Assembly: GCA_026129905.1 (NCBI GenBank)
Contig: JAHCHE010000025.1
Span: forward strand, 1-64,000
DNA length: 64,000 nt
Direction of reading: 5' to 3'
Source of the DNA: Bryobacteraceae bacterium
Lineage (GTDB): Bacteria > Acidobacteriota > Terriglobia > Bryobacterales > Bryobacteraceae
The notes under the pieces were generated by a model. The model saw only the letters and a program-made list of their open reading frames with translations, searched no databases and was not told the origin of the DNA. The translations under genes and the position numbers were made by a program. How positions within the stretch are numbered: position 1 is the first letter of the stretch; each line of letters starts with the position of its first letter. Of the stretch, positions 44,543 to 53,157 are shown piece after piece.

Positions 44543-46831
44543 ATGTCTATTTCTCCTCTCCATAGTGCGAAAGTTCTGTGTCTTTTGTTCCTGCTAGCGG
44601 CAAATGCGCGCCTTCTCGCCCAGACCAATTCGAATCTCGACCGCCTGAGGTCGCTGAATGGCGAAATTCTCCGGTATCACGGCCTCGCCCGGGCTTCGGG
44701 ATTGACCGTTCAGCCCGTCGCATCGGTCGAGGCCACACGCCTGCTTGACGAGCGGTTTAACGCGCTTGGGGCGCTGATCGAGCAGGACCCGCGCCAGGCC
44801 CTCCTGATGGCTTTCTCGCCGGACTTGCTGGCGGAACTGGCCGTCGCCTTCCCGCAGTCGAAGTCGAAGCTCGAGACGCACGGCGTCTGGCAGGGGCCAA
44901 TTCGCTATGGCATCGTGGACGGCCTCAAGTTCGCGCAGTCGAAAACAATTTTGCTGATGCCTGTCGATGGAAAGACGGTGTCGCTCCACCTGGCTACGGA
45001 CCAGCCGGGAGCGATGAAGAGCGGCGACCTGATAACCGTCAGCGGCGTGCGCGCCGGCGACCGGGTGGCGGCGGAGCAGGCGTCGGTGACCACGAAGGCG
45101 AGTTGGGCCCAATGCGCCACCACGGGAGCGCAGAAAATCGCCGTGATCCTGGTGAATCTGAAGAATTACGCTCTCCCGGCGGCGATGAATGCGAACCTGG
45201 TGACCGGCATCGTGCTGGGCAACTCCGGAGGCGGCGCGCAGAACACGCCGGACTGGTCGGTGGACGATTTCTGGCAGCAGAATTCCGACGGCCAGACGTG
45301 GGTGCAGCGCTCGGGCGCGGGAGCGCTGAAGATCGTCGGACCCTACACGCTGGCCGAGAACTACAATTTGAACGGGTCGTGCCAGTACGACGCCTTGCGC
45401 CAGGCGGCGTACCGGGCCGCCGACAATGACCTCGATTTTCAGGAGTACTCTCGCGCAATTGTCGTGTTTCCGCCCAACGGCGCCTGCGCCTGGGCCGGCT
45501 TGGGAACAGTCGGGTGCTGGGGCGGGTGGGAGTGTCCCGGCGACGGCGCCTGTAATTACTCCTGGACGATGCAACGCGCGGACCAGATGCTGAATCGTGG
45601 CTGGGGCGTCCAACTCACCACCCATGAACTGGGACACAATCTGACCCTGGGCCACGCCAATACGCGGGACTTCGGGCCGGAGCCGCTGGGTCCGATGGGC
45701 GCGGCCGGGACCAGGACGGAGTACGGCGACCGCTTCTCGACCATGGGGTCATGGAATTTTGGTTTCTACAACGCGGACCATGCGATCACGCAGCTCGGCT
45801 GGCTGCTGCCGGGAACGCAATATCTCGACGTTTCCTCCAACGGCTCGTACTCGCTCTCCTGGTACGGTTCCCGGCCGGCCGGATTGAAAGCCCTGCGAAT
45901 CCGGCGCGGGGCGGCGCAGGACAACGCGAATCTGATCGTCGAGCTCCGGCGCAACCGCGGCCCTTACGATTCCCAGCTCGCCTCGCAGAGCTGGAGCGGA
46001 GCGCTGATCCACTACCGCGACGCTTCCACAGGCATCAACTCGGACCTGGTCGATTTCACCGCTACCGATACCTTCGGCGACCCTGCCCTGGCGGCCGGCC
46101 AGACCTGGAAGGATCCCTACTCCAACGTCAGCCTGCGGGTGGACAGCATCGTGAACGACACGGTGAACCTGACCGTTACCTATGGCGCTTCGCCATGCGC
46201 GCCCGCTACGCCCGGCGTCACCATCAGTCCGCTGAATCCCAGCGTTCCGGCGGGCACGGCAGTGAGTTACACGGTTACCGTCAAGAACAAGGACTCGCTG
46301 AACTGCGCGGCCGCGGCCTACGATTTTCGTTCGACGCTGCCGGGCGCCTGGTCCGAGGGATCGTTCTCTCCCGCCTCCCTCACCATCAAGCCCGGAGGTT
46401 CCGCCACCGTCAAGCTGACGAAAACGCCTCCGGCGGCCGCCGCGCCGGGCACTTACGGCATCAACGTCGCCGCGAGACACATAAGTTCGGGCCTGACCGC
46501 CTCGGCCACGGCCAGTTGTACCGTGACCGCCGCGCCTCCCGCGATGACCGTGAGCGTGGCGGCGCCGCTGGAGAACTATAAGCTCAACGTCAACGTTCCG
46601 ATTACCGCCACCGTGAAGAAGGGTTCGGCCGCGGTGGCCGCCGCCACCGTGCAGTTCGCGCTGGTTCGTCCCAATGGACAGACCGTTACTAAGACCCTGA
46701 CCACCGGGACGGCCGGCAAGGCGACCTGGACCTACAAGGTGACCTTGAAAGGCGCCTATTCGGTGAAGGCTGTCGCGACCAAAGGCACGCAAAAGGCCAC
46801 CAGCGCGGCCGACACGTTCAAGGTAAACTAG
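44543..46831 (+). CDS. Secreted M11 (gametolysin)-like metalloprotease with beta domains
   Basis: About 762 residues from the ATG at 44543; an in-frame GTG at 44537 is an alternative. A signal peptide (LHSAKVLCLLFLLAANARLL) is followed by a propeptide-like region. The zinc motif HELGHNLTLGH is at residues 361-371, the extended HExxHxxGxxH of gametolysin-type metzincins. A downstream methionine in FSTMGSW is a candidate Met-turn. Several cysteines (CAWAGLGTVGCWGGWECPGD) suggest disulfides. From about residue 555 two or three immunoglobulin-like domains follow (VPAGTAVSYTVTVKNKDSLN, YKLNVNVPITATVKKGSAAV). Substrate unknown. Confidence 0.88.
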   Translation: MSISPLHSAKVLCLLFLLAANARLLAQTNSNLDRLRSLNGEILRYHGLARASGLTVQPVASVEATRLLDERFNALGALIEQDPRQALLMAFSPDLLAELAVAFPQSKSKLETHGVWQGPIRYGIVDGLKFAQSKTILLMPVDGKTVSLHLATDQPGAMKSGDLITVSGVRAGDRVAAEQASVTTKASWAQCATTGAQKIAVILVNLKNYALPAAMNANLVTGIVLGNSGGGAQNTPDWSVDDFWQQNSDGQTWVQRSGAGALKIVGPYTLAENYNLNGSCQYDALRQAAYRAADNDLDFQEYSRAIVVFPPNGACAWAGLGTVGCWGGWECPGDGACNYSWTMQRADQMLNRGWGVQLTTHELGHNLTLGHANTRDFGPEPLGPMGAAGTRTEYGDRFSTMGSWNFGFYNADHAITQLGWLLPGTQYLDVSSNGSYSLSWYGSRPAGLKALRIRRGAAQDNANLIVELRRNRGPYDSQLASQSWSGALIHYRDASTGINSDLVDFTATDTFGDPALAAGQTWKDPYSNVSLRVDSIVNDTVNLTVTYGASPCAPATPGVTISPLNPSVPAGTAVSYTVTVKNKDSLNCAAAAYDFRSTLPGAWSEGSFSPASLTIKPGGSATVKLTKTPPAAAAPGTYGINVAARHISSGLTASATASCTVTAAPPAMTVSVAAPLENYKLNVNVPITATVKKGSAAVAAATVQFALVRPNGQTVTKTLTTGTAGKATWTYKVTLKGAYSVKAVATKGTQKATSAADTFKVN

Positions 46832-46841
46832 GAATCTCCAA

Positions 46842-46888
46842 CCCGGCGGGAAGCCTGCTCCGGCTCTCCGATACGCTTCCGCGCCGGG
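46842..46888. terminator. Long inverted repeat between protease and phosphoesterase genes
   Basis: CCCGGCGGGAAGC at 46842-46854 pairs, with one unmatched base, with GCTTCCGCGCCGGG at 46875-46888 across a 20-base loop. It follows the protease stop by ten bases and ends seven bases before the phosphoesterase ATG. There is no T tract. It could end the first transcript or mask the next ribosome-binding site. Confidence 0.35.
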
Positions 46889-46895
46889 AGGGCCG

Positions 46896-47504
46896 ATGCG
46901 ACTCCTGGTGTTTTCCGACATCCACGGCGACTTGGCCGCGCTTGAACGGGCGCTGGCGCAGGAGGCCGACTATTACATCGCCGCCGGCGACCTGGTGAGT
47001 TGGTCGCGCGGCCTGGACCGGGTGGGCGAGATGCTCCGCCGGCGGAGCCCCCGCGTCTGGGTCCTGCCCGGCAACCACGAATCGGACCAGGCCATTGCGG
47101 AAATGTGCGCGCGGCACGGGCTGAACGCGTTTCATCGGCAATCGTTCGAGGCCGCCGGATATCACATCGCCGGACTTGGCTACTCGAATCCCACGCCGTT
47201 CGGCACGCCGGGCGAGTATTCGGAGCGCGAGATTGAAAAAAGACTCGCCGCATTCGCTCCGTTAAAGCCGCTCATTCTCGTCTGTCATTGCCCGCCGAAA
47301 GATACTCCCCTGGACCAGGCCAGCGACGGCGTCCACCTGGGCAGTAGCGCGGTCCGCGCGTTCATCGACCGGAGTCAGCCCGCTTATTTCTTCTGCGGCC
47401 ACATCCACGAGGCCCACGGCGCGACGGCCACAATCGGCCAGACCCGCGCCTGGAATGTCGGCAAGAAGGGCGTCGTCCTCGATTTTGGTAAACTGGACGC
47501 ATGA
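46896..47504 (+). CDS. Calcineurin-like metallophosphoesterase
   Basis: A 202-residue protein with all main motifs of the family: VFSDIHGDLAAL at the start, YIAAGDLVSW, VLPGNHESDQ, ILVCHCPPKDTPLD and FCGHIHEAHG, giving the histidines and aspartates for a two-metal centre. Substrate unknown; small YfcE-like members cleave phosphodiesters. Its stop overlaps the prfB start (ATGA at 47501), so the two genes and sua5 probably form one operon. Confidence 0.9.
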   Translation: MRLLVFSDIHGDLAALERALAQEADYYIAAGDLVSWSRGLDRVGEMLRRRSPRVWVLPGNHESDQAIAEMCARHGLNAFHRQSFEAAGYHIAGLGYSNPTPFGTPGEYSEREIEKRLAAFAPLKPLILVCHCPPKDTPLDQASDGVHLGSSAVRAFIDRSQPAYFFCGHIHEAHGATATIGQTRAWNVGKKGVVLDFGKLDA

Positions 47505-48635
47505 CCCTAGACGAACTGGAAAAGGGGTACGCTGCGCTCCGCCAGCAAGCCGACGCTGTGCGGAGCTATCTTTGACGCTCCCTCCAAAAAATCCGATCTG
47601 GAAAAACTCGAAAAACTGATCTCCGTTCCTGAATTCTGGAACGATTCGGAAAAAAGCCAGAAAATCATGCAGGAGCGGAAGCGGCTGGAGAAGACCGTCG
47701 CCGAGGACGCCCAGATCGCTTCGCTGAAGTCCGATCTCGAGACCCTGTTCGACCTGGCGCGGGAAGGCGAGGACGTCGCCGCCGACATCGATTCCGAGCT
47801 CAGGAAGTTCTCCGAACGCCTGGAGAGCCTAGAAACCAGCATGCTGCTTTCCGGCGAAAACGACGCCCTCAGCGCAATTGTCACCATCCATCCCGGCGCC
47901 GGCGGCACCGAGAGCCAGGACTGGGCCGAGATGCTGCTGCGCATGTACCTTCGCTGGGCGGAACGCCGGCAGTTCGACACGGTGATCACGGACCGCCTGG
48001 AGGGCGAGGGGGCCGGCATCAAGTCCGTTACCTTCGAGGTGAACGGCGAGAGCGCTTTCGGCCTGCTGCAATCGGAAATCGGCGTTCACCGCCTGGTGCG
48101 CATCTCGCCGTTCGACGCCAACGCGCGGCGGCACACCTCTTTCGCCTCCGTGTTCGTGTATCCGCAGATCGACGAGGAGATCAAGATCGAGATTCGCTCG
48201 GAGGACCTCCGCGTCGATACGTTCCGATCCAGCGGCGCCGGCGGCCAGCACGTCAACCGCACGGATTCGGCCATCCGGATGACGCATCTGCCAACCGGCA
48301 TCGTCGTCCAGTGCCAGAACGAGCGCTCCCAGCACAAGAACCGCGCCAGCGCGCTGAAGCAGTTGCGGGCGCGCCTCTACGAGTTCGAGATGGACAAGCG
48401 GCGCGCCGAAGAGGAGAAGGTGGAAGCGTCGAAAGCCGATATCAACTTCGGCAGCCAGATCCGGAGCTACGTCCTGGCGCCGTACCGGCTGGTGAAGGAC
48501 CTCCGCACGCGCCTGGCCATCGGCGACGTGGACCGGGTGCTGGACGGCGATCTCGATCCGCTCATGCATGCCTTCCTGGTCTGGCGCAAGACGGGCAGAA
48601 CCTTTGGAAACGGCAAAGACACCGGGCCCGACTGA
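47501..48635 (+). CDS. prfB: Peptide chain release factor 2 (programmed +1 frameshift)
   Basis: RF2 is encoded in two frames. The ATG at 47501 opens 24 codons ending SYL at CTT (47570-47572); an in-frame TGA follows at 47573. A +1 shift over CTT-TGA-C continues at 47574 (DAPSKKSDLEKLEKL) to the stop at 48635, giving about 377 residues. Motifs are the UGA/UAA-reading SPF in RISPFDANARRHTSF and the peptidyl-hydrolysis GGQ in SSGAGGQHVNRTDSA. RF2 ends translation at UGA and UAA. The interrupted reading is normal autoregulation for this gene, not damage. Confidence 0.96.
47561..47576 (+). promoter_or_regulatory. prfB autoregulatory frameshift site
   Basis: The sequence CGGAGCTATCTTTGAC matches the E. 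coli arrangement: a Shine-Dalgarno-like GGAG a few bases before TAT CTT, then TGA C. When RF2 is scarce, slow termination at TGA lets the ribosome slip by one base and make RF2. The SD-like element is a shorter version of the AGGGGG seen in E. coli. Confidence 0.93.
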
Positions 48636-49566
48636 CCCTCCGGGCCCCTCCAGTGACGTCGCCTACGCCGCGGAACGGATCCGGCAAGGCAAACTGGTTG
48701 TCTTTCCCACCGAGACGGTCTACGGTCTGGGCGCCAACGCGCTGGACCCCGACGCCGTCGCACGCATCTACCAGGTAAAAGGGCGGCCGGCAACCAGTCC
48801 GTTGATCGTGCACGTCGCTTCGGTGGACCAAGCCCGGACGGTGGCCCGGGAGTGGCCGGAGCAGGCGGCTCGCCTCGCCGAGCGCTACTGGCCCGGGCCG
48901 TTAACCCTGGTACTGCCGAAGCAGCCGGTCATCCCCGATATCGTCACTGCCGGGCTGCCCACCGTCGGCGTTCGAATTCCCGCGCATCCGTTGGCCCTTG
49001 CGCTGATCCGCGCGGCCGGCGTTCCCATAGCGGGTCCCAGCGCCAATCCGTTCACACGCGTTTCGCCCACCGAGGCGGATCACGTGCCCGACGCGATCGC
49101 GGGGGAAGTGGATTACATCCTCGATGGAGGTCCTGCGCCGGTGGGCATCGAATCCACCGTCCTCTCGCTGGCGGGAGCGGCGCCCGCGCTGCTGCGGCCC
49201 GGCATGATCTCGCGCTCCGATATCGAACGCGTGATCGGACCGGTGACGATGGCGGGCCGGATGGAAAATGCGCACCCTTCGCCCGGCATGCATTCAAAGC
49301 ACTACGCCCCCGCAACCAGGCTCCGGCTCGTGACCTCCGGACGGTTGCCGGCGGCCGGCCGCGGCGCGTACCTGTGGCGCGAGGCGCCGGCCGCCGCCGA
49401 AGTCTCGATTCGCATGCCGGCCTCCGCGCCCGAGTACGCCGCGGCGTTGTACAAGACGCTGCATGAACTCGACCATCTGGGTCTGGACTGGATCGCGGTG
49501 GAGGCGCTGCCCGACGACCCCGAGTGGACCGCGGTTCGCGACCGCCTCAGTCGCGCCTCATCTTGA
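48604..49566 (+). CDS. Threonylcarbamoyl-AMP synthase (Sua5/YrdC family)
   Basis: About 320 residues. The YrdC domain is clear (AAERIRQGKLVVFPTETVYG, KGRPATSPLIVHV, RYWPGPLTLVL, VGVRIPAHPLALAL, PIAGPSANPFTRVSPTEA, GIESTVLSL), as are the Sua5 linker SPGMHSKHYAPATR and a C-terminal Sua5 domain. It makes threonylcarbamoyl-AMP from threonine, bicarbonate and ATP for tRNA t6A37. The start is uncertain: the frame overlaps the end of prfB. I chose the TTG at 48604; the ATG at 48568 is another option. Confidence 0.92.
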   Translation: METAKTPGPTDPPGPSSDVAYAAERIRQGKLVVFPTETVYGLGANALDPDAVARIYQVKGRPATSPLIVHVASVDQARTVAREWPEQAARLAERYWPGPLTLVLPKQPVIPDIVTAGLPTVGVRIPAHPLALALIRAAGVPIAGPSANPFTRVSPTEADHVPDAIAGEVDYILDGGPAPVGIESTVLSLAGAAPALLRPGMISRSDIERVIGPVTMAGRMENAHPSPGMHSKHYAPATRLRLVTSGRLPAAGRGAYLWREAPAAAEVSIRMPASAPEYAAALYKTLHELDHLGLDWIAVEALPDDPEWTAVRDRLSRASS

Positions 49567-50283
49567 GGCGCGCCCCGTCACCAGTTTCTCGGCGACCGCC
49601 AGGTCCTCGGGCCGGCCCACGTCCAGCCAGCCGCCGCGCAGCCCAAATGCGAGCAGCCGTCTGCCGGCGGCCAGCATGTCCGCGACGGCGGCGGTCAGCT
49701 CGTACTCGCCCCGCGGGGAGGGCGACAGCCGCGCAAGGTAATCGAAAATCGCCGGACGGAATACGTACACGCCCGAGTTGTTCCAGCGCGTGGCGGACGA
49801 CCCGCGGGGCGGTTTCTCCACAATGCGGCTGACCCGTCCATCCTCGTGGTAGACGGCGGCGCCTTGCCACGGATCCTCCACGTAATTGACCCCGAGGACC
49901 GCGTCGGCCTCCGGGTCCTGCTCCATCAAGGCGGCCATCCCGCGGTAATCGCCGGCGTCGGCCAGAATATCTCCGTACGTCAACAGGAAACCGTCGCCGC
50001 CGGCGAACTCCCGGGCCAGCAGCGCCGCTGAGCCCGTCCCATCCACCGGATGCTGCCTCCGGAACTCCACCTCCAGAGGAAATCCGTTCAGCCGCGACTC
50101 CAGCAGCTCGGCCTGGTAGCCGGTCACCACCAGCGCGCGGCGGACGCCGGCCTGGCGCATGTTTTCGAGCACGTGCTCTACCAGCGCTTTACCCGCTACC
50201 TCCAGCAGCGGCTTCGGAGCGCGCGTGGTCAGTTCGCCCATTCGCGTGCCGCGGCCCGCCGCCAGCACGACTGCCTTCTCCAT
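49558..50283 (-). CDS. Sugar-phosphate nucleotidyltransferase
   Basis: A 241-residue protein from the ATG at 50283 (MEKAVVLAAGRGTRMGEL); the longer start at 50325 is unlikely. It has the nucleotide-binding LAAGRGTRMGELTTRAPKPL, LLTYGDILADAGDY and GGWLDVGRPEDL of glucose-1-phosphate thymidylyl/uridylyl-type transferases. It activates a sugar phosphate with an NTP, probably for cell-surface glycans; the sugar is not known. It converges on sua5 with a nine-base overlap. Confidence 0.9.
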   Translation of the reverse strand: MEKAVVLAAGRGTRMGELTTRAPKPLLEVAGKALVEHVLENMRQAGVRRALVVTGYQAELLESRLNGFPLEVEFRRQHPVDGTGSAALLAREFAGGDGFLLTYGDILADAGDYRGMAALMEQDPEADAVLGVNYVEDPWQGAAVYHEDGRVSRIVEKPPRGSSATRWNNSGVYVFRPAIFDYLARLSPSPRGEYELTAAVADMLAAGRRLLAFGLRGGWLDVGRPEDLAVAEKLVTGRASR

Positions 50284-50291
50284 GGATCTAC

Positions 50292-50297
50292 TATAAT
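50292..50297 (+). promoter_or_regulatory. Probable -10 element for the MFS gene
   Basis: A perfect TATAAT lies 37 bases before the MFS start at 50335 in the 51-base divergent gap. The complementary strand also reads TATAGT toward the nucleotidyltransferase, so the two genes may share this region. I see no convincing -35 element. Confidence 0.4.
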
Positions 50298-50334
50298 CGC
50301 TCGGGTGCTTCCCCAACGCGAACATTCGGAGCGG

Positions 50335-51579
50335 ATGACGCGCGCGCGCTGGTCGATCCTGGCGCTGCTCTTCTTCGCGACGACGATCAACTATCTCGAC
50401 CGGATCGTGTTTTCCGTCTTAATCCCTATAATTAGACAGGATTTACATATTTCGGACGAATATTACGGATATATCAACGGCGCTTTTCAGGCGGCGTACA
50501 CCGTCGGCTATATTTTCATGGGTCCGTTCATCGACCGGGTGGGAACCCGCATCGGGTACGCCGTCGCGATTACGTGGTGGTCCATCGCCGCGGCGCTGCA
50601 CGCCCTGTCGCGCTCGGCGTTTTCGCTCGGCTTCTGGCGGTGGATGCTGGGCCTGGGCGAATCCGGCAACTTTCCCGCCGCGATCAAGTCCGTCGCCGAG
50701 TGGTTCCCCAAGAAAGACCGCGCGTTCGCCACCGGCATCTTCAACGCCGGGTCGAACGTCGCCTCGATGATCGGACCGCCCATCATCGTCTGGATGGTGG
50801 ATCACGTCGGCTGGAGGGCGTGCTTCTTCATCACTGCGTCGCTCGGCTTCGTGTGGCTGCTGCTGTGGCTGCTCCTCTACCATCTTCCCGAACGCCATCC
50901 GCGGGTGAATCGCGCCGAACTCGACTTCATCCAGCAGGACCTCGCCTCCGATCCTGAGCAGGCGAAGATCGGCTGGGCGGCGGCGCTGCGCCACCGCGAG
51001 ACGTGGGGCTTCGCCCTCGCCAAGTTTCTTACCGACCCGGTCTGGTGGTTCTATTTGTTCTGGCTGCCGCCCTATCTCTACGACGTTCGCGGCTTCAACC
51101 TGCGGGAGATCGGTTGGGCTTTGCCCGTGGTCTACCTGATGGCGGATTTCGGGAGCGTCGGCGGAGGCTGGCTTCCCGGTTTTCTGATGCGGCGCGGTTG
51201 GCCGCACCACAAGGCCCGCAAGACGACAATGGCCATTTTCGCCGCCACGATGCCCGTGGCGGCCTTGGCCGCGCTGGCTACCCATCCGGTGCTTGCCATC
51301 GCGCTCATCAGCCTGGCCACCTCGTCGCACCAGGGTTGGTCCGCGAACCTGTTCACCACCGTCTCCGACGTGTTCCCGAAGAATGCCGTGGCTTCGGTAA
51401 CCAGCATCGGCGGCACGATGGGCGGCCTCGGAGGCACGATCTTCGCCTCGATCTTACCGGGAATTATCGTCACCTATTTCGGCTACACGCCGGTAATCCT
51501 GGGCTTCGGCGTCTTTCACCTGGCGGCGCTCTGGGTGCTGCGCCGCCTGATGGGCGACATGAAGCGCATCGCCATGTGA
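50335..51579 (+). CDS. MFS transporter, hexuronate/anion:cation symporter type
   Basis: A 414-residue polytopic membrane protein from the ATG at 50335, after CGGAGCGG. The N-terminal pattern ATTINYLDRIVFSVLIPIIR, then EYYGYINGAFQAAYTVGYIF and LGLGESGNFPAAIKSVAEWF, is typical of the ExuT/ACS family, which imports sugar acids such as hexuronates. About twelve hydrophobic segments are visible. The exact substrate cannot be read from sequence. The open frame upstream to 50050 is antisense to the nucleotidyltransferase. Confidence 0.92.
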   Translation: MTRARWSILALLFFATTINYLDRIVFSVLIPIIRQDLHISDEYYGYINGAFQAAYTVGYIFMGPFIDRVGTRIGYAVAITWWSIAAALHALSRSAFSLGFWRWMLGLGESGNFPAAIKSVAEWFPKKDRAFATGIFNAGSNVASMIGPPIIVWMVDHVGWRACFFITASLGFVWLLLWLLLYHLPERHPRVNRAELDFIQQDLASDPEQAKIGWAAALRHRETWGFALAKFLTDPVWWFYLFWLPPYLYDVRGFNLREIGWALPVVYLMADFGSVGGGWLPGFLMRRGWPHHKARKTTMAIFAATMPVAALAALATHPVLAIALISLATSSHQGWSANLFTTVSDVFPKNAVASVTSIGGTMGGLGGTIFASILPGIIVTYFGYTPVILGFGVFHLAALWVLRRLMGDMKRIAM

Positions 51580-51598
51580 AGCGCGGCGGCGTGGCGGC

Positions 51599-53080
51599 CT
51601 ACAGCTTGGCGACCGCCTGGTCGATGCGCTTCAGGCACGTCTCGCGGCCGAGCGTCTCCAGCGTCTCGAACAGCGGCGGCGCGGCTTTCTTTCCGCACAC
51701 CGCGACGCGCACCGGTTGGAACATCTGGCCCGTTTTCACTCCCAGCGCTTCGGCGTCGCCGCGGAGGGCGGGCTCCAGCGCCTCCCGGCTGAAATCGACA
51801 GACGTCAGCGTCTGCCGGGCGCGCTCCAACACCCGGCGCGCCATCGCGGCATCCCCTTTTTGAGGGATGAGTTCCGCGCTGTCGTAGGGTGGAAGCTCGT
51901 CGGCGAAGAAGAATCCGCCGGCTTTCGCGGCGTCGCTCAGCCGCGTAATGCGCTCCTGAAGCAGCGGCGCCGCCTTGAGCATGTATTCGAGTTCGACAGC
52001 GAAACCCGCGCGCCGGACAAAGGGCAGCAGGCGCTCCGCCAGCGCGTCCGAGGAAAGCTGGCGGATGTAGTAGCCGTTGAGGTGGTCGAGCTTGTCGTAA
52101 TTCCAGACCGCCGGCGCGGCGTTGACGCGCTCCAGGCTGAACCGCTCGATCAACTCCTCGCGGCTCATGATCTCCGTCTTGTCGTCGAAGCTCCACCCCA
52201 GCAGCGCGAGGTAGTTAATCATGGCTTCCGGCAGGTAGCCGAGTTCTTCGAACGTGCGCACGAACACCGGCAGCACGCGGCCGTCCGGAGCGCGATCTTC
52301 GCGCTTGCTCATCTTGCCCTTGCCGGCGGGATTCAGGATGAGCGGCAGGTGCGCCATGACCGGCGGCGTCCAGCCGAAGGCCTCGTACAGGCGCGCGTGC
52401 AGCGGCAGGCTGCTCACCCATTCGTCGCCGCGCAGCACGTGGCTGATCTCCATCAGGCGGTCGTCGACGACATTGGCCAAGTGATACGTCGGAATGCCGT
52501 CGGACTTCATCAGGACCGTGTCCTGAAGGTTGGAGTTCGGGAAGCGGATCTCGCCTCGGATCGCATCGTACACCACAGTTTCGCCGTCGATCGGCATCTT
52601 GAACCGGACCGTATGGCGTTCGCCGGCCGCGGCTCGGCGCGCGCTCTCGGCCGTATCCAGGTCGCGGCAGAGCCGGTCGTATCCCGGATTGCCGCCTCGC
52701 CGCTGCTGCTCCTTGGACGCGGCCTCCAGCCGTTCCGGGGTGCAAAAGCAGCGGTAAGCGCGGCCCTGTTCCAGCAGTTGGTCGCGATAGCGCCGGTAGA
52801 TTTCCAGACGCTCGGTCTGAACGTATGGACCGAATTCCCCGCCCGCTTCCGGCCCTTCGTCCCAGTCCATCCCGAGGTATTGCAGGCCGTTCAACAGCCA
52901 GCCGACCGCCTCGGGTTTGTACCTCGACTGGTCGGTATCCTCGATACGGAGGATGAATTTTCCATTGAAATGCCGGGCAAATAAGTAATTAAATAGAGCC
53001 GTCCGGGCGCCGCCGACGTGAAAATCGCCGGTCGGGCTGGGGGCGTACCGCACCCGGACCTGCTTCGCTGGGGTGGTCAT
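51599..53080 (-). CDS. gltX: Glutamyl-tRNA synthetase
   Basis: A 493-residue class I aminoacyl-tRNA synthetase. The HIGH-type signature is in YAPSPTGDFHVGGARTALFN, the KMSKR signature in GKGKMSKREDRAPDG, and EDTDQSRYKPEAVGWL and DGIPTYHLANVVDD are further GluRS blocks. It charges tRNA-Glu and, in bacteria lacking GlnRS, often tRNA-Gln as well; which applies here cannot be told from the window. It is convergent with the MFS gene and divergent from the PIG-L operon. Confidence 0.97.
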   Translation of the reverse strand: MTTPAKQVRVRYAPSPTGDFHVGGARTALFNYLFARHFNGKFILRIEDTDQSRYKPEAVGWLLNGLQYLGMDWDEGPEAGGEFGPYVQTERLEIYRRYRDQLLEQGRAYRCFCTPERLEAASKEQQRRGGNPGYDRLCRDLDTAESARRAAAGERHTVRFKMPIDGETVVYDAIRGEIRFPNSNLQDTVLMKSDGIPTYHLANVVDDRLMEISHVLRGDEWVSSLPLHARLYEAFGWTPPVMAHLPLILNPAGKGKMSKREDRAPDGRVLPVFVRTFEELGYLPEAMINYLALLGWSFDDKTEIMSREELIERFSLERVNAAPAVWNYDKLDHLNGYYIRQLSSDALAERLLPFVRRAGFAVELEYMLKAAPLLQERITRLSDAAKAGGFFFADELPPYDSAELIPQKGDAAMARRVLERARQTLTSVDFSREALEPALRGDAEALGVKTGQMFQPVRVAVCGKKAAPPLFETLETLGRETCLKRIDQAVAKL

Positions 53081-53157
53081 CGCGGGATCGATCTTCCAGT
53101 ATAGCCGACGGTCCCCGGTATATACTTTCGGTTTATTGCTATGAAGGAGCGGAGCGT

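Noticed and set aside
47573-47575. The in-frame TGA of prfB as a selenocysteine codon, given selC nearby
   Set aside because: The codon sits in the textbook CTT-TGA-C frameshift context with an upstream SD-like GGAG, and RF2 coding continues in the +1 frame, not the same frame.
47501-48635. prfB as a frameshifted pseudogene
   Set aside because: The shift is the known programmed one; all RF2 motifs are intact downstream.
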